Origin: Kiritimatiellia bacterium
Lineage (GTDB): Bacteria > Verrucomicrobiota > Kiritimatiellia > RFP12 > UBA1067
Direction of reading: 5' to 3'
Assembly (NCBI GenBank): GCA_017936245.1
Contig: JAGBFY010000204.1
Coordinates: 1 to 9,134 of the forward strand
DNA length: 9,134 bases
Within the stretch, counting starts at the first letter, position 1. Every line of letters starts with the position of its first letter. A program made the translations under genes and the position numbers. Below, piece by piece: positions 6,713-9,134 of the stretch. The notes under the pieces were generated by a model. The model was not told where the DNA came from. It ran no database searches and saw nothing but the letters and a program-made list of their open reading frames with translations.

Positions 6713-7711
6713 CTAATTGCCAACTGCTCTCGGATCAACAACATCCTTCCAGATCACCTTGATCTTGCCGCCCTTGGTGAATGTGACCGGCACCCACGCG
6801 TAGCGTCCATCGACAGCATTCTTGGGACACCACATGTCGAACATCGCAATATAGTCGTCATCCGCAACCTTCAGTATGAACGTGGACTGACAGCCCCATG
6901 TCCTCTCCGGACCAAGTCCATTGGCGGGGTTTACACGTACGCACGGATTTTCAAGACGCTCCCACGGACCCATGATCGACCGCGCACGGTAGGAACGCGC
7001 GGGATTTGACATCCATCCGGTGCATCCCGAACCGATGAGGAAATACCATCCGTCCTTGAAACAGATTGCCGGAGCCTCTGTCTTGTCGCCGTCGGCCATG
7101 ATCGCCTCTGTCTTGGTGTGCAACAGATAATCGTCGGAAAGACGGATGATGCGCATCGTCTGGTTGTGGTTCGACGAGAAGAAATGGTACGCAGCACCAT
7201 CGTTGTCCACAAACACGGTCTGGTCGCGGCTTTCATAACCGTTGGGCTGAAGCGACTTCAAGAACCTGTAAGGCCCCGTCACTTTATCCGCAACAGCGAT
7301 TCCGACACGCGCAGTCTTGTATCCCTTCCCCTTCAGCTCAAGATGGAAGTACATCACGTACTTGCCAGTCTTGGCGTTGTGGATGACCTTTGGACGTTCG
7401 ATTATGCAGCCGGACTCAATGTCGTGACCGACCTCGTTTGTGACCGAAAGCGCAATACCGCAGTCTGTCCAGTCCACAAGATTCTTCGACGAATAGCAAT
7501 GGACGCCCACATATGCGCGATTGCCGAAATCGCCGTAGATCTTGTGTTCGCCGAACCAGTACCATTCGTCGCCATCCTTGAGAATGCCGCCGCCGTGCGC
7601 ATTGATGTGATGCCCCTTGTCGTCGAACCACAGTCCGCAGTTCATGTTACCGCCAAACGCCGCCTCCGCAACCGCACAGCCACATATCGCCAATGCAAAC
7701 AACCTCTTCAC
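6713..7711 (-). CDS. Exported GH43 glycoside hydrolase (subfamily 24/34-like)
   Basis: A 332-residue five-bladed beta-propeller-type glycosidase, likely releasing terminal galactose-like or related residues from polysaccharide. MKRLFALAICGCAVAEAAFG is a signal peptide, so the enzyme acts outside the cytoplasm. Motifs in order: INAHGGGIL (36-44), WYWFGEHK (50-57), GVHCYSSKNLVDW (69-81), GCIIERPKVIHN (101-112, with Glu105), YVMYFHLELKGKGY (118-131), SRDQTVFVDNDG (161-172), TEAPAI (211-216, Glu212), GSGCTGW (227-233), CQSTFIL (274-280, Gln275). This order matches the exo-beta-1,3-galactanase-like subfamilies. In characterised subfamily 24 enzymes the EAP Glu is the general acid, and a Gln stands in for the usual Asp base; both are present here. 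The start codon is GTG, chosen because AAGGAG (7717-7722) lies five bases upstream and the signal peptide begins at once. The upstream gene ends only 50 bases away on the same strand. The family is secure; subfamily and substrate are inferred. Confidence 0.88.
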   Translation of the reverse strand: MKRLFALAICGCAVAEAAFGGNMNCGLWFDDKGHHINAHGGGILKDGDEWYWFGEHKIYGDFGNRAYVGVHCYSSKNLVDWTDCGIALSVTNEVGHDIESGCIIERPKVIHNAKTGKYVMYFHLELKGKGYKTARVGIAVADKVTGPYRFLKSLQPNGYESRDQTVFVDNDGAAYHFFSSNHNQTMRIIRLSDDYLLHTKTEAIMADGDKTEAPAICFKDGWYFLIGSGCTGWMSNPARSYRARSIMGPWERLENPCVRVNPANGLGPERTWGCQSTFILKVADDDYIAMFDMWCPKNAVDGRYAWVPVTFTKGGKIKVIWKDVVDPRAVGN

Positions 7712-7714
7712 TTC

Positions 7715-7765
7715 AACTCCTTAACTCCTTAACTCACAACTCACAACTCTTAACTTACAACTCAC
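7715..7765. repeat. Octamer/heptamer tandem array spanning a stop codon and a Shine-Dalgarno
   Basis: Two perfect octamers AACTCCTT (7715-7722, 7723-7730) are followed by five heptamers: AACTCAC, AACTCAC, AACTCTT, AACTTAC, AACTCAC (7731-7765). The whole non-coding gap between the repeat-protein gene and the GH43 gene consists of this array. On the minus strand each octamer reads AAGGAGTT, a full Shine-Dalgarno, so two stand in tandem. The last heptamer includes the TGA stop of the upstream gene. Confidence 0.85.
7717..7722 (-). promoter_or_regulatory. Ribosome binding site deciding the GTG start of the GH43 gene
   Basis: AAGGAG on the minus strand is five bases from the GTG at 7709-7711. A second AAGGAG (7725-7730) lies one octamer further upstream, at 13 bases. 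The near copy should be the functional one. Confidence 0.7.
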
Positions 7766-9134
7766 CTCACCACCATTACCGTACCGACCTTAGGTGTTCC
7801 CACAATTGCGAACCAACCGCCATTCCAAAGCTCAGAAGACGGAGCGATCTCCACCGTTTCAATGTATGGCGAAGCGGAATCCGGAGCCGTAATTGAAGCA
7901 ACGCACGTCCATCCGCCATTGACGGAATCGGTACAGCGGTAGACCTTCACATGACGCACTCCTTCGATCTCCGCAAGTGCAGGATCATAGTGGAACTTCA
8001 GCTTGAGCGAAGTAAAGTTCTGCTTATGATCGGCGGTAAGATCCTCGTCGTCAACATCCGGTGTTGCAGATGCATTGAAGTGACCAATACGCCAAACCAC
8101 CGAATGATGAATCCCCTTTCCGGTCGGCAACCCGGCCGGAATGTCGCTGCGGTCAACCGCATACAGTTCCGAGAACACATACGTGCCGGTCGTATTCATC
8201 GTAGCCGTATCGAACGTATACCTGAAGGTATTTACCATAACCGGATCCGAGTGGCTCGGCATCATACCGACTTGCTTATGATTGGCGGTCTTTCGAGGCA
8301 ACGAGCGCTGCAACTTCAGCAATCCTTTGTTTACAGCGAAAAAACCATTCGTCCCGCAATCATTGTTCCTTGCGGCAGCCCAAGTGGGCACAGGACCGCG
8401 CGAGAAATCCAAAACCCCGCCGTCAGCGATTATCTGACCGCAGAACGTCATCCCGGCCCAATATTCAGCGCCAAGTTCTGTCACGTAGTCAACCATTGTC
8501 TTCTTGGCGTCGTCAAACCCAAGCCAGCCCCATCCGCGGATGACACCATCCGTAAAGCCTCCGTTGCTACCAAGCGTTATCGAGTTCTCCTCACCCCGTC
8601 TGTAATCCAGGAACAAGGAACCTCCGTTCAGCTTCAGAGTACCCAGTGCTTTCTTTCCGCGTCCGAGCAAGATCTGTGCCACATTGGAAACAACCGCAGA
8701 TCCTGATATTTCCAAGTCTCCAAGCATCACGAAATCCTTGCTTGCGTCAGGATACGCAATGGAAATCTTCCGTGCCAAAACTTTCGCGTTGTCCTGCACT
8801 TTCAGACACCCATACTTATTGGTGCACCCGATCAACAGCTCTCCAGGAGCTGTCAACGTCGCCTCATCTGTTACAGAAACAACGGCAGACGCTCCGTCTA
8901 CATATCCGTGTATGCCAAACGATTCAGGCACGGCCAACGAAGATGTATCAGCGAGTTCAATGCATCCAAGCGAGCCGGAGGTGAGTCCGAAGCGGACTTC
9001 CTTGTCCATTTTCAAACTCGTCTCGCCTCCCAACCTGAATGTACCGAAGGCCCGTGAGCCCGCACCAAGGTAAATGTCGGTCGGGTAGGTTTTCATCGAA
9101 TGACCGACAAGCTCAACACATCCTGTTGAAGCCA
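7762..9134 (-). CDS. Repeat-rich beta-solenoid surface protein, 3' part (open at window edge)
   Basis: The reading frame has no stop up to the right edge. The ATG at 9096 is internal, because the 12 codons before it (GCVELVGHS and neighbours) continue the repeat pattern, so the true start is outside the window. At least 456 residues are visible. Counting from the Met at 9096, roughly the first 175 residues are units of 24-28 residues ending in (L/I)G.G...(L/Y)G and restarting with a short hydrophobic strand, for example CIELADTSSLAV, CLKVQDNAKV, TLKLNGGSLFL. This resembles the T5SS/PEP-CTERM-associated repeat type (like TIGR04393) and predicts a right-handed beta-helix. Residues 175-260 are a transition. 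From about 285 (FRYTFDTATMNTTGTYVF) to the end there is a non-repeat, beta-rich domain ending NGGWFAIVGTPKVG and VMVVR. Export and surface exposure are inferred; no transmembrane barrel is seen. It may be the first gene of the minus-strand set, 50 bases ahead of the GH43 gene. Function unknown; an adhesin or polysaccharide-binding protein is possible. Confidence 0.72.
   Translation of the reverse strand, partial: ASTGCVELVGHSMKTYPTDIYLGAGSRAFGTFRLGGETSLKMDKEVRFGLTSGSLGCIELADTSSLAVPESFGIHGYVDGASAVVSVTDEATLTAPGELLIGCTNKYGCLKVQDNAKVLARKISIAYPDASKDFVMLGDLEISGSAVVSNVAQILLGRGKKALGTLKLNGGSLFLDYRRGEENSITLGSNGGFTDGVIRGWGWLGFDDAKKTMVDYVTELGAEYWAGMTFCGQIIADGGVLDFSRGPVPTWAAARNNDCGTNGFFAVNKGLLKLQRSLPRKTANHKQVGMMPSHSDPVMVNTFRYTFDTATMNTTGTYVFSELYAVDRSDIPAGLPTGKGIHHSVVWRIGHFNASATPDVDDEDLTADHKQNFTSLKLKFHYDPALAEIEGVRHVKVYRCTDSVNGGWTCVASITAPDSASPYIETVEIAPSSELWNGGWFAIVGTPKVGTVMVVR

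Noticed and set aside
7951..8706. + strand open frame (251 codons) opposite the repeat protein
   Set aside because: It is antisense to a clear repeat pattern, and the translated sequence has no coherent fold.

Overview
The window looks like an accessory polysaccharide-degradation locus from a Gram-negative member of the PVC superphylum. A gut- or sediment-type Kiritimatiellota/Verrucomicrobiota bacterium is my best guess. This rests on four things: several exported esterases and glycosidases, a beta-solenoid surface protein with repeats like those of autotransporter/PEP-CTERM proteins, GH43 and SGNH sequence styles typical of that group, and spacers full of short degenerate tandem repeats. 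No rRNA, tRNA or housekeeping gene is present, so the taxonomic call is an inference.

Layout. Positions 1-925 hold a strong 22-bp hairpin and a 3'-truncated ISL3-family transposase remnant on the + strand. A short spacer with a nonamer repeat and a candidate extended -10 promoter leads into one + strand gene (1083-2474), an exported acetyl-xylan-esterase-like (AXE1/CE7) deacylase. It ends at a strong intrinsic terminator. The rest of the window is on the minus strand. Read in transcription order from the right edge, it holds: the 3' part of a repeat-rich surface protein (open at the window edge), a GH43 glycosidase with a GTG start, a 632-residue CBM-like plus (beta/alpha)8-type putative glycoside hydrolase, and a 603-residue alpha/beta-hydrolase esterase with a degenerate SGNH domain fused to its C-terminus. 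The last minus gene and the AXE1 gene converge on the terminator.

How they may work together. Two different esterases would strip acyl (probably acetyl) groups. The GH43 enzyme has the motif order of the exo-galactanase-like subfamilies 24 and 34 and would trim exposed galactose-type or related residues. The GH-A-like enzyme with an N-terminal carbohydrate-binding-like domain would attack the main chain or a side chain. The repeat protein may display or anchor material at the surface. The substrate is not proven; an acetylated galactan or arabinogalactan-type plant polysaccharide is a reasonable guess. No regulator, SusC/D-like transporter or sulfatase lies in the window.

Most interesting details: the dead-looking SGNH domain fused to an intact esterase; a 28-bp dyad laid over a good sigma70-type promoter in front of that gene; and a heptamer/octamer array that contains both the stop codon of one gene and the Shine-Dalgarno of the next. 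I did not find an obviously new defence or mobile system.
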